NCBI RefSeq assembly: GCF_000281045.1
Contig: NW_008246079.1
Coordinates: 137,334 to 166,275 of the forward strand
Direction: 5' to 3'
DNA: 28,942 bases
Origin: Saprolegnia diclina VS20
Taxonomy: Eukaryota > Oomycota > Saprolegniomycetes > Saprolegniales > Saprolegniaceae
Shown: in pieces, positions 19,224 to 28,348 of the stretch
Position numbering within the stretch: position 1 is the first letter of the stretch
Layout of the letters: each line of letters opens with the position of its first letter
Position numbers and translations under genes: made by a program
The notes under the pieces: model-generated
Seen by the model: the letters and a program-made list of their open reading frames with translations, nothing else
Told to the model about the DNA's origin: nothing
Databases searched by the model: none

Positions 19224-19653
19224 GGCTCACCTCCACCTCTGCGAGCACTCGGAACGTTGCGATCTTTCGCAAAGATCCAAGAAGTAGCTTTGACGAACGG
19301 AAGAATGTGGTCGGTATGCCTCCATCGTGAAGCCCCACGGCAGAGACGCTCATCGTCCGTGCCTTGGGCGACCGCGATGGGTGGATCATGTGGACACGCA
19401 GGTGCGTCCGCAGCTGTCGCTTCCCGCAGTCTGCAACCCCTCGCCCACTGCAGCGCTATCCGAGCGGGGACTTCGCCGCAGGCTCCTTCTTCGCAGTCGA
19501 GTAGCTCGTGCGAATACTCCCAACACGGCTGCGCCTCGTGCCGCCCGCTTTCGCGCCGTCGCCCCGCATCCTGCGTGGTTGAAGTTGCGCTCATGCATAT
19601 CTTTGAAGCGACCGAGTTCTTGAGGCGACCAAGGCCATGCGAACTTGACGTGT

Positions 19654-20018
19654 CTACTTGGGCGCGGTACCACGTGCAGGAGTAGCTTTCGGCGATGCAG
19701 CGACCTTCCTATGCGCCTGCAGCAGCGGCGCTGCCATGCGCCATGCATACGAGTCGCATTCCTCTGTAATGAGCGTTGTAATATCGACACGAGAGCCAAG
19801 ATCGCAGCATATGCTGTCATCGAACGTCACGCTCGTCCAAGCCAAGTCCAGTTGCGGACCTGGCGCGTCGACAGGCATCGCACCGATGGGACATGCTCCA
19901 GCGATCTGTCCAGCGCTGCGCCCGTCGCTACCGCATCGTCGCCGGCCGCGCCGATCGATGGCGCCACCGTCCACTGCGCCACCGACGCGCCGACGCGCCA
20001 CGTACCAGGTGCGCTCAT
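19654..20018 (-). pseudogene. Possible gene remnant or unrecognised small gene
   Basis: From an ATG at 20018 the frame reads MSAPGTWRVGASVAQW and stays GC3-rich for about 40 codons, ending at about 19827. An overlapping frame then gives a natural-looking stretch (PGPQLDLAWTSVTFDD...SYAWRMAAPLLQAHR) down to the stop at 19654. The two would join with a one-base shift near 19880-19900 or over an undetected intron. I recognise no family. GC3 falls in the second part. It may be a decayed host gene, a short two-exon gene or chance. Confidence 0.25.
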
Positions 20019-20202
20019 ACGATCCTCCACGCGCGGACGCCATCAGCCGTCTCTGCCAGCCTGCTGGCGCCCATCCCACGCCCGCTCTGCCCGACTCCAT
20101 TCGGCATTACACCAGCGAATTCAAGCGCAAAAAGAAAACCCGATTTTAATACACTGTATCCGCGTGCATTTTATTCCGCACAGGGGGACCCACGGGTTTT
20201 GA

Positions 20203-20454
20203 CGGCCCACCCACCTTGAAGCACCGCCTGCTGAGCCCTCTCGCTCTTTCATACAAGACGCAAGAGAGTATAGGGCAAGAAAATCAGATCTTATTTCGGT
20301 GGCGGTCGACTTCTACGCGCACGAGGACGGGGCTACCTACTTCGTCGGCAATTCACGATCGATGCTTGCACACAATGTCGGGTACGACCGGTGGTACTCG
20401 ACGCATCGGCGAAGCCAAACAACAGCCGCATTAAAGGGGACCCGACTGATGTGA
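20203..20454 (+). pseudogene. Possible coding fragment without a start
   Basis: An 83-codon open frame has no suitable ATG near its beginning and ends with TGA at 20452. Its centre, about 20290-20400, reads VAVDFYAHEDGATYFVGN and on, with codons ending almost wholly in G or C as in the confident genes here. That suggests a real or former exon. No domain or partner exon was recognised. The last part turns AT-richer. Confidence 0.22.
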
Positions 20455-20823
20455 TCATCGTAGGGGGGCCTACGTGATATAATTCCAAGCGCATTAAAAA
20501 GCCAGTTTTCGACCTTTTTTTGACTGCAACCGTCGAGAGATCAGGTTTTCTGGCGCAATTTTTACTTCTCTGGAATAAAAATACGCTGCGTCCCATACAA
20601 ACTGCAAGTAAATTGTAAAAAAAGTGCGCGCTGTAACGCCACGCCGCGCTGGACGTAGAGTCCACTCCTTGCCGGCCTTTTTATTTGAAAATCGATTCTT
20701 ACACTGGAAAATTGTATGTAATAAAATAAATGGAAGCCGCCAGGCGAATCGCGGGTTGTTATTCTTCGTTTTTCTGTGTGTGCGTCGGAGCCGCTATTAC
20801 CTTTTTCCGCCGCCCGCCGAACC

Positions 20824-22421
20824 ATGTCGTCGTCGTCCTCGAAGCCCAGCGACCGCCGGTGGAGCTTTGTCCGCGCGTCCGAATTCTTTAGCGGCGACGG
20901 CAAGCCCGACACGTACGCTATCGAATGGTGTAAAGCGCGTTGAAATCTGATGCGAACTGCGTGGCTAGGCTCGATATCCGTGGCATGACTGCGGCCGCGA
21001 AAGGCGTCTCGTCCAAGCGCCAGAAGTTCCGCATGAGCGTTGTCAAGAACGGCGTCACGATCTATGGCTCCAAGCCGTGCCCGAACGCCGAGCACGACCT
21101 GGGCCATGGCCTCTTGGGCCAGCCGGCGCCGGCGACCGGCGCCTCGACGCCGTTGAAGGACCGCGAACGTATTTTTATTGAAGACCCGCGCGCGCCGTGC
21201 CTCACGATCGACTATGGCAATGACACGTACAAGATGATGCCGTCGATCGAGCGCTTCTCCGCCCACACGGGCGTGTGTCAGATTCTCGGCACCAAGCTCA
21301 TTCGCGGCGGGAAGCACCAGGTGCACGTCGGCGACATTTTGCGCTTTGGCTCGGTCGGCCTCCTCGTCACGGAGATTGACACGGGCCGCACGGGCACGTC
21401 GGACGCGTCGCTGTCGCCGTCGGACATTTCGCACCTCACGCAGCGCCTTGTCTGCCTCGACGAACACCAAGGCGACGTGGACAGCGGCGACGATACTGAC
21501 GAGGCCAACGGCAACGAAGGGTCGCAGTGCGACGACCCGACTGCCACGCGCCTCTCGAACCGCAGCTCGTCGGTCGCAATCTGCTACGTGTGCTACGACG
21601 AGAGCGAAGACGACAACCCGCTCATTGCGCCCTGCAAGTGCTCGGGTGACACCAAGTACATCCATCTTAACTGCCTCAAGCGGTGGCACACGAACGGTGA
21701 CAAGAACGAGATTTGCGCAGTCCTTGACGAGAGCGACGCGCGCACGTGCTCGATCTGCAAGGCCGCGTACCCGTCGCGCGTCAAGATCCCCGAGACAGGC
21801 ACCTACGTCTCGCTGCTGCCAGACCGTCTGGACGCACCTAGCATCATGCTGCAGGTCGTTACGAAGCACTCGTCGTCGACGCTCAACACATCGACCCGGT
21901 ACCAGCTCAGCTACAAGACGCTGCTCGGCCTCGAAGGCAGCCGTCCGCTCATGATTGGCCGCTCGTCGCAGTGCGACCTTGTGCTCAAGTACCGCACCGT
22001 CTCGACGATCCACGCCGAGCTGCACTACTCCAAGGGCGAGTGGTTTGTCAAGGACGCGGGCAGCTCGAACGGCACGTTGCGCTACATTTACCGCCCGCTC
22101 ACGCTCGCCAACAACCAGATGCTGCACGTCAAGTTTGGCCGCACGGTGCTTTCGATCAAGCCCACAAAGAAGCTGCGGCTGCCATCGCTCTTTGGCATTG
22201 GCAAGCACGAGTCGAGCCAGCTCATTCGCGAAGACGACAACGACGAGCGGTCGCACCACCGTCACATGGACGAGTCGTCGCGCGCCCGGTCGGTCCAAGG
22301 CCGCGCCTTGTCGGCGGACGCGGTCGACGGCGCGAACCGCCGCCCCGGCGGCTCGATGAACGCGATGACGGAGGTGGCCCGCCGCTTGGACCACCTCGAC
22401 ATCAACAGTAGACAAAGCTAA
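20824..22421 (+). CDS. FHA and RING-CH (RINGv) protein, probable E3 ubiquitin ligase
   Basis: Exons 20824-20927 and 20969-22421 join over a 41-nt GT...TAG intron, giving 518 aa; the splice makes YAIE-W-LDIRG. The RING-CH zinc finger spans about 240-298 in C4HC3 order: Cys240, Cys243, Cys257, Cys259, His267, Cys270, Cys295, Cys298. A full FHA domain follows at about 345-432 with GRSSQCDL, STIHAEL and SSNGT, the phosphothreonine-binding loops. The part at 100-172 (ILGTKLIRGG...VHVGDILRFGS) resembles the C-terminal half of another, degenerate FHA fold. RING-CH domains recruit E2 enzymes. Unlike membrane-bound MARCH ligases there are no transmembrane helices, so the protein is probably soluble and picks phosphorylated targets (inference). 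The tail is charged. It converges with the LRR gene, leaving 54 bp between stops. The ATG at 20824 has no better rival upstream. Confidence 0.92.
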
Positions 22422-22475
22422 GAAGCTTTTTTAAAGTATCGTGCGTGTTTTCTGAGTTTTTGTTTCAACTTTGTA

Positions 22476-23768
22476 TCAAGTCGCCAAGCACGACGCGCGA
22501 CCACACGGCTGGAAGAAGGCGCAGCGGCGGGTTGGTGGGACGCAGCACACAAGGAGGGCGGGGTCGGTGGCAACCGAAGCGCGATCGGCGCCACGGAGAC
22601 AGAGATGGCGCAGTGTCGGTGGGCAGACCCACGCCGCCGCACCGTTGCCGGGACCACGCAGCGCCAAGCGTTGGAGGCGAGGGCACCGGTGGACTGCCGG
22701 CACCGCCGCCGCTTCTTCCATCCACTCGAGCTCGAGCGCGACCAGACTCAGAAGACGGGGCAGGATTTGCGAGAGGCAGTCGGCGGTCGCATCGTCCAGC
22801 TGGTGTAGGCTCAATCGAAGGTGGCTCAGTCGATGTAGTGTCGGGAGCGTCCGCAGCGTGTCAAGAAGTCCGGGCGTCGCGGTCGCGTCAAAATGGAGCG
22901 TCTCGAGGTGCGACTGCCGCAGCGCTACCGGTAGAAACGTGCCGACGATGGCGAATCCTTTGGTCAAACAGAGACTTTGCAGCGTCCGCGGCAAGGGCGT
23001 TTGCATGAAATCGAACGCGATACCGTTCGTGTCGTCGAGGTCGAGGATCCGCAGCGACCGCGACGCATGCAGGGCCATGGCGACGGCCTCGCACGCCACG
23101 TCCCCGAGATCGATGTGCCGCAGCCGCACTGCCTCGGCGCGGCCTGTGCCCAACCACGTTACTAGAAAGGTCACGGCGAACGGCGGGAGGCCGTGCACGC
23201 CGGGACAAGCGATCGTGAGGTCGGCGAGGCGCGGCAGGCGCGCGATGGTGGCCAGCAGCGGCGACAGTACCACGCCAGTCTGCGACGTGAGCCACGACAG
23301 CTCAAGAACTCGCAGATGGACGAACGAAGCCAGCACGCGCCGCGCGAGCGCAATGTCATGCAGCGTCGCGTCAGTGCGCAAGGCGAGCGAGAGCTCGACG
23401 ATGCCGCCATGGCTGCCCATGTGGGCGACGGTGGACAGGGCGGCGGTTGAGCGCAGCGCAACACGCGTGCTCGCATGGCGGAGAAAAGGGAAGCGCGGAA
23501 TAGGCGACGTGTCGATGCGCACGACGGGGCGCAAGGCCATGAGCTCGGCGGCGGCGACTGCGTGACCCGGGGACGTGAGCACGGCGACGCGGAGCTGCGG
23601 CCAGAGGTGGCACAGCGGCACAGCGGTTGAAAGCGTCCATAAGCTCTGGTACGGGAGGCTCAGGCTCTCGTACGGCAGCAGCGCGAGGAGCGTGCGGAGG
23701 CCAAACGGGCACGCGACGAAGCCGGCGATCCTCTCGACCAAGTCGGCGTTGCTGGCGACGGCTGCCAT
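22476..23768 (-). CDS. Leucine-rich-repeat protein, F-box/RNI-like
   Basis: A single open frame of 430 codons from the ATG at 23766-23768 (MAAVASNADLVERIAGF). The N-terminal 40 residues could form a degenerate F-box-like helical start; I see no clear F-box. From about residue 125 there are irregular leucine-rich repeats of 24-30 residues such as LRVLELSWL, LADLTIACPG, LRHIDLGDV, LRILDLDDTNG, LQSLCLTKG, LETLHFDAT, LSHLRLSLHQL, LVALELEWME, LQRLALRGPG and LRHLCLRGAD. Such ribonuclease-inhibitor-like repeats bind proteins, often as substrate adaptors. There is no signal peptide or membrane helix. Partner and role are unknown. It is divergent from MATE 2, with 364 bp between starts. Confidence 0.85.
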   Translation of the reverse strand: MAAVASNADLVERIAGFVACPFGLRTLLALLPYESLSLPYQSLWTLSTAVPLCHLWPQLRVAVLTSPGHAVAAAELMALRPVVRIDTSPIPRFPFLRHASTRVALRSTAALSTVAHMGSHGGIVELSLALRTDATLHDIALARRVLASFVHLRVLELSWLTSQTGVVLSPLLATIARLPRLADLTIACPGVHGLPPFAVTFLVTWLGTGRAEAVRLRHIDLGDVACEAVAMALHASRSLRILDLDDTNGIAFDFMQTPLPRTLQSLCLTKGFAIVGTFLPVALRQSHLETLHFDATATPGLLDTLRTLPTLHRLSHLRLSLHQLDDATADCLSQILPRLLSLVALELEWMEEAAAVPAVHRCPRLQRLALRGPGNGAAAWVCPPTLRHLCLRGADRASVATDPALLVCCVPPTRRCAFFQPCGRASCLAT

Positions 23769-24132
23769 CGTGGCATGGATAGACGCACCCAACCATTTTG
23801 ACCCAAAACTGCAAACCGTTGCTCGAATCAGCCATTATATGGTTGGCTAGATGGACGCCATTCCTCCACTTCAACTCAACCTCCATGGCACCAGAAGAGT
23901 TATATATGCGTTTACGGAGGCAGGCCGCTCGTAGGATTCGTCAGTAGGATTATGCTGTTGACATCATGGTTTGGTACCTACGTGGTGCATGACGCACCGC
24001 GATTGCGCGCCGCAATTGGCCGAGCTGCAACCCATCAAACGAACTCAAGTCCAAATGGCGTGCAACTAGACTGCTACCGAACTCGGCCGCCTTCGCAGAC
24101 CCTTGTGATTGGCATGCCACACGACGACTGGC
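23769..24132. other. Divergent promoter region of the LRR and MATE 2 genes
   Basis: This 364-bp region separates starts on opposite strands. It holds a TATATAT run at 23901-23907 in plus sense, about 230 bases before the MATE 2 start, a TTATATGG at about 23834, and ATTGG pentamers at 24015-24019 and 24108-24112. No ORF of note. Confidence 0.4.
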
Positions 24133-25710
24133 ATGGCCGAGGAGGGACAGCGGCTGCTTGCGGCGACGGACGGCCACGACGTCCGCGGTCATTTTGCAGC
24201 GTTCGCCTCGCTGGCGCTGCAGGTCGCACTCGCCAACATCACGCGCATCGCGCTGCTTACGATCGATAATGCGTTCCTTGGGCACCTCGGGACGTCGGCG
24301 TTGGCGGCCGCGTCGCTCTCGTCGACGTGGATTCAAGTCCCGCTCTTCTCCGTGTGGGCCATGTCATCCGCGCTCGTGACTGTAAGCAAGCATCATCACT
24401 CTGAACGCGATGCTGACATTGCACTTTCGTAGCTCTGTGGCCAAGCGTACGGTGCGGCCAACAAGGTGCTCATGGGCGTTTGGCTTCAAATGGCGCTCCT
24501 GCTCGTCTCCTGCCTCGCGCTGCCCGTGATGGCCTGGTATATCTCGATCGACGTCATCTTGGTGCAGGCCACGGACGACGCGACCGTTGTTCGCCTTGGC
24601 GCCCGGTTTGCACGCGTCATGGCGCTCAGTGTCTGGCCAACACTCATCTACGCGTGTCTGCGCCAGTACCTCCAGGCCATGCACGTTGTGGCGCCGACGA
24701 CAGTCAACGGTCTCGCGGCCATCGGCATCACGGTTGGCGCCAACTACGTTCTTATTTATGGTGCCGGCAACTGGCACGGCCTCGGCTTTGACGGATCACC
24801 GCTCGCCACCGTCATTGCTGCGTGGTTCCAGCCGATCGCGCTCTTCCTCTATGCATTCGTCTACAAGAAGTACCACAAGGACGCGTGGGGCGGCTGGAAA
24901 CTCTCGGAGTTGACGTGGTCTCGCTGGAAGACGTTCTTCCGCATGGCGCTACCTCTGGGGCTGAACGATGCGCTCACGTACTTGGCGAATTCGTGCATGT
25001 CACTCGTCGTCGCGATGCTTGGCGTCGACGCGCTGGCCGCCAACGCTATTCTGCTCACGCTCTGGGTCATGCTCTGGGCGCTCTCGTTCGGTGTCGGGTG
25101 CGCGACCCAAGTGCACGTGGCGACCGCGCTCGGCGCGAATCGCCCGGCAGCCGCCCAGACGATGACTCGCATCGGTCTTGGCACTGTCGTCGCGACCACG
25201 GCGACGACAGCATCGGGGCTCTACCTTGGTCGCTCGTTTATCGTCGGCGTGTTTACAAGTGACGCGGACCTCGTCCGCCAATGCTATGCCGTACTGCCCC
25301 TGTACCTTCTCGCCTACGCGCTGGACGCCCTGGAGATCACGCTCACAGCGGTCCTCAACGGCATGGGCCAAATGCAATTCGTATCGGGCGTCTCGTTTGT
25401 CGGCATGTGGCTCGTGCAGCTCCCCGTCGCGTACGGACTCGCGATTCACCTTCAGTATGGCCTCCACGGGGTCTGGGTCGGATACGCTGTCACCGCGAGC
25501 TTCAAGCTCATGGTCCTCAGCGTCAAGCTCCTCTCGGTCGACTGGTCTGTCATGGCTCGACAGGCCATGGATGCTATGGAGTCGGAGACAACCGCCACTT
25601 GGCATGTCGAGGTGGCCGTGCCGTCGCCTGCGAACGCGGTCATGGAGCCGATTAACGAGCCCTGGCGGTTCCAAGAGACCGCGCTCTTGCCGCACCAGGA
25701 CAAAGCGTAG
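24133..25710 (+). CDS. MATE family transporter 2
   Basis: Exons 24133-24381 and 24433-25710 join over a 51-nt intron (GTAAGC...CGTAG) between SSALVT and LCGQAYGAA, giving 508 aa. The start MAEEGQRLL is the first in-frame ATG before helix 1. About 12 membrane helices in two MATE halves are seen, with IDNAFLGHLGTSALAAASLSSTW, CGQAYGA, RQYLQAMHVVAPTT, ANYVLIYGAG, FRMALPLGLND and VLNGMGQMQFVSG. It functions as a proton- or sodium-coupled exporter in plasma or vacuolar membrane (family knowledge). Overall closest to MATE 1, yet residues 210-256 (24811-24950) are almost identical in DNA to MATE 3, a sign of gene conversion. It converges on MATE 3, with 193 bp between stops. Confidence 0.94.
24811..24950 (+). 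repeat. 140-bp near-identical block shared with MATE 3 (inverted copy at 26679-26818)
   Basis: This block matches the minus strand of 26679-26818 at 137 of 140 bases. The flanks differ at almost every third codon position: 8 of 33 bases just before it and 6 of about 19 just after. The block encodes residues 210-256 of MATE 2, around the loop with DAWGGWKLSELTWSRW. Confidence 0.85.
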
Positions 25711-25903
25711 CTATCGAAACGTGCGCGACAAGTACCAGTATAATAGACATGTGCCACAACACGCTGTTTGCAATACAGGAAGGAGGCTCGGGCTTCAAGT
25801 AGGGTTAGGGTCCTTCCCAACAGCCGATTTGGTGCGAATGGCCAATTGGGCTAGACTAGTACGATACTAATGAATTGCTGTAAAATAATGTGATCTATCA
25901 AAG
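25711..25903. other. Convergent 3' spacer with a telobox-like repeat
   Basis: This 193-bp AT-richer spacer lies between the stops of MATE 2 (+) and MATE 3 (-). It contains TAGGGTTAGGG at 25800-25810, close to two telomere-type repeat units, and a CCAATTGG palindrome at 25842-25849. No ORF. Confidence 0.4.
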
Positions 25904-27466
25904 CTAAATGAAAGTCACATGCCATGCGTCCCGCTCCTTGTTGTGGGTTGGCGGCGACGCTATGAGGTAGATGGAAGAGCTCCCGGACGACTCCCACGAA
26001 ATGTCCTCGTCGACGTCGGTCGCAGTCGAGAGCTTTTGGTCGCCGGCCTCAGCCCCCGCCATGGCGTCATGAACCATCTTCTGCCAGTCGATGCAGAGGA
26101 AGCGGACGCTCATGATGGTCACCTTGACGGCCGCTGCGATTGTCGCCGCTGTCCACACGCCCAGAAGCCCAAGGTCCTTCACGATACCAAAGTAGTAGGC
26201 CAGTGGGAGCTGGACGCCCCAGAGAGCGACAGCCGTCGCGATCGACACAAACCCCATTTGGCCCATGCCCATAAAGGACGTGACGAGGCCCATATCGAGC
26301 GACCGCAAACTCGCAGCAGCAAGATACAGCGGAAGGACGTCCAAGAAGAGGACGACGATTCGGTCGTCGGTCGTAAAGACACCGACGACACTGCGTCGAC
26401 CGAACCACAGGATACATGCGACAATGACAGCGACGCAGACGAGCGTTGCAAACCCGAGGTAGAAGCGGGCACGGGCGGCGCGCGGACGACTACCACCGAG
26501 GTGCTCAGCGAGTCCGACCGCAGCAGCCAACCCGACACCGACAAAAATGGCGTTGACCAGCGTGTAAATGCTGCTCAAGATCGCGTGGGTAGCAAGGACG
26601 TTGGCGCCCATCTTGGCGACGACAAACGAAAGCGCTGCAGCCGCGAGAAACTCGCAGCCTTCGTTGAGGCCGAGGGGCAGCGCCATGCGGAAGAACGTCT
26701 TCCAGCGAGACCACGTCAGCTCCGAGAGTTTCCAGCCGCCCCACGCGTCCTTGTGGTGCTTCTTGTAGACGAATGCATAGAGGAAGAGCGCAATCGGCTG
26801 GAACCACGCAGCAATGACAGTAGCCAGTGGCGACCCATCAAAGCCAAGGCCCGCCGTGTAGATGAGGAGGTAGTTGGCGCCAATGTCGACGCCGATGCAG
26901 ACGATGCCGTTGATGGTGGTGGGCATGACGACGCCCATGGCTTGGAGGTACTGACGCAGACAGACGTACGCGAGGAGCGGCCAAATACTCGGCGACAAGA
27001 ACTCGGCGAACCGCGCGCCAAAGGCGATGACAGCGGAATCGTCGGTCGTATGGTGCAGAATACCGCCGAGGAAGAAGTACCACACCATCGTCGGCACGGC
27101 CAAGACGGTGATCAAGATGAGCGCCATTTGCAGCCAGATGCCCATGAGGAGGTAGTTCTTGGCGCCGAACGCTTGGCCGCAGAGCTAATGAGATCGGTGC
27201 TCAGAAAGGAGATATAGAGGCGAGTGGCGTACCGCAATAAGGGCCGAGGCCATGCCACTGACAGTGTTGAGCGGAAACTCGATCCAGAGCGTCGCAAGGG
27301 ACGCACCCGCGAGCTCGTTCGTGCCGACGTGGCCGAGGAATGCGCTGTCGATGACCGTAAGAGCGAGCCGCGCCACGTAGCTGACCACAAGCTGCAGCGA
27401 CAAGACCAGGAACGGCAGTAACTCGGAGCGGAGGTTAAAGACGTCGTCGGTCAAGTCGGCCATCAT
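25904..27466 (-). CDS. MATE family transporter 3
   Basis: Exons 27466-27233 and 27184-25904 join over a 48-nt GT...TAG intron (27185-27232) between ASALIA and LCGQAFGAK, giving 504 aa. The start is a double ATG (MMADLTDD) at 27461-27466; the frame is open further upstream but without homology. Signatures are VIDSAFLGHVGTNELAGASLATLW, CGQAFGA, RQYLQAMGVVMPTT, ANYLLIYTAGLGFDG and SFMGMGQMGFVS. Compared with MATE 1 and 2 it lacks four residues just before GLGFDG. The second half resembles MATE 4 (GVQLPLAYYFGI, AAAVKVTIM, DW.KMVH.A..GAEAG), so the two form a subfamily, whereas residues of the 26679-26818 block match MATE 2. The C-terminal tail is acidic and soluble. Substrate unknown. Confidence 0.93.
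26679..26818 (-). repeat. 140-bp near-identical block shared with MATE 2 (inverted copy at 24811-24950)
   Basis: This is the minus-strand partner of the MATE 2 block. Three substitutions separate the copies, one silent at Ile, one changing Tyr to His and one silent at Leu. Flanking homologous codons of the same two genes are much more diverged. Confidence 0.85.
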
Positions 27467-28348
27467 GTTGATGTCGGTCCAATTCAAGAATGGTCCTTTG
27501 AAAGGGTGCGACGAAGTTATGATGGGCAACATCGGTACTGGAATCATTGGGTCGACAACACATCCTCGTGATCGGACGGCCACAGCTCTACAACCCGATT
27601 TCGCGCAGCAGGATAACCAACCTGCCAAAACCGAGTTCTGAGTCCTGCGTCCCAGGTACAATGTACACTCACCGATACACTGGGCCGACTGCGTCACATG
27701 ACTGTACACGTATCGTATGAGTGCTCTCGGACGCAAATGAACGAAAATGGTATTTTCAAAAATCTCGGAATTGGCGACACGTAAGAATGGAAGCCCCGAC
27801 GACCCCTCGCAAGCAAGCCCTCGCAAAAAACCCTCGCTGCGATTTGCAAGAGTGGGAGCGCTGACCACATTTTTCCTGCAGCACCATCTCCTGGGACAAG
27901 AGCGGCACATGTCTCGCCATCAACTTCCATTCTAGTAGCCTGTACGGGCATGCGTCGCCAGCAGCAGTCGCGCCCGTAGTGTGTGGTCATCCCGCTGGCT
28001 TAAACCATAGCTCTGACATGGGTCCCTCGATAGCACCTCTCGCTTTGGTATTGTCCTCTTCCTGTTGCCCAAGTCAACGGACTCGTTCTGAACACGGCTG
28101 CCATAGATCTCTAGTCCATTGGGAGAGAGCTCTAGTTGTAGCTCGAAAGTAATACCTTGAAGCAGAATTAGGTGCCAACCGAGAGGGATTAGGGTTACCT
28201 CGTCCTCTGGAATCCGAGCTAAGGTATGGAAAGCACGCGTGCGCAGTCTCTTCTTCAACGTCGTGTGTGCGACCAATGAGTGCACGCGTCGTCTCGTTGG
28301 TTAAATACGTCATGGGATGGTAGATTATTCGATGCAGACAAAAGGAAG
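27467..28348. other. Intergenic stretch between MATE 3 and MATE 4
   Basis: This 882-bp stretch is upstream of MATE 3 and downstream of MATE 4 (both -). GC is lower than in the genes. CCAAT occurs at 27479-27483 (+) and, on the minus strand, at 27546-27550. A telobox-like TTAGGGTT lies at 28189-28196. A minus open frame at 27932-28285 without an ATG is listed separately. No RNA gene or intact element was recognised. Confidence 0.5.
27932..28285 (-). pseudogene. Possible coding remnant, no ATG, family unknown
   Basis: The frame is open for 117 codons at only about 53% GC, opens without an ATG and ends at 27932. Part of it (IPEDEVTLIPLGWHLILL...LSPNGLEIYGSRVQ) has a natural composition. Codon use does not match the confident genes, which prefer G or C in third position. 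It may be a decayed gene or foreign sequence, or chance in a low-stop region. No domain was recognised. Confidence 0.15.

Larger units (their letters stand above)
19224..20823. other. 1.6-kb stretch with only weak coding signals
   Basis: This interval lies between the divergent starts of MATE 1 (-) and the FHA/RING gene (+) and must hold both promoters. From about 19640 to 20100 two overlapping minus frames have natural amino-acid composition, and from about 20203 to 20452 one plus frame has GC-rich codon use; both are listed separately. The part from about 20450 to 20820 is AT-rich and appears non-coding. No complete gene, RNA gene or recognisable transposon was found. Confidence 0.5.

Noticed and set aside
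20562-22415. Antisense open frame of 617 codons opposite the FHA/RING gene
   Set aside because: The sense strand carries a perfect RING-CH finger and FHA loops; the antisense product is low-complexity (Arg, Val, Ala).
25919-27217. Antisense open frame of 432 codons opposite MATE 3
   Set aside because: Shadow of biased codons; the sense strand encodes a full MATE transporter with a conserved intron.
27932-28285. Annotating this frame as a firm gene
   Set aside because: It has no ATG, lower GC than local genes and no recognisable domain; kept only as a low-confidence remnant.
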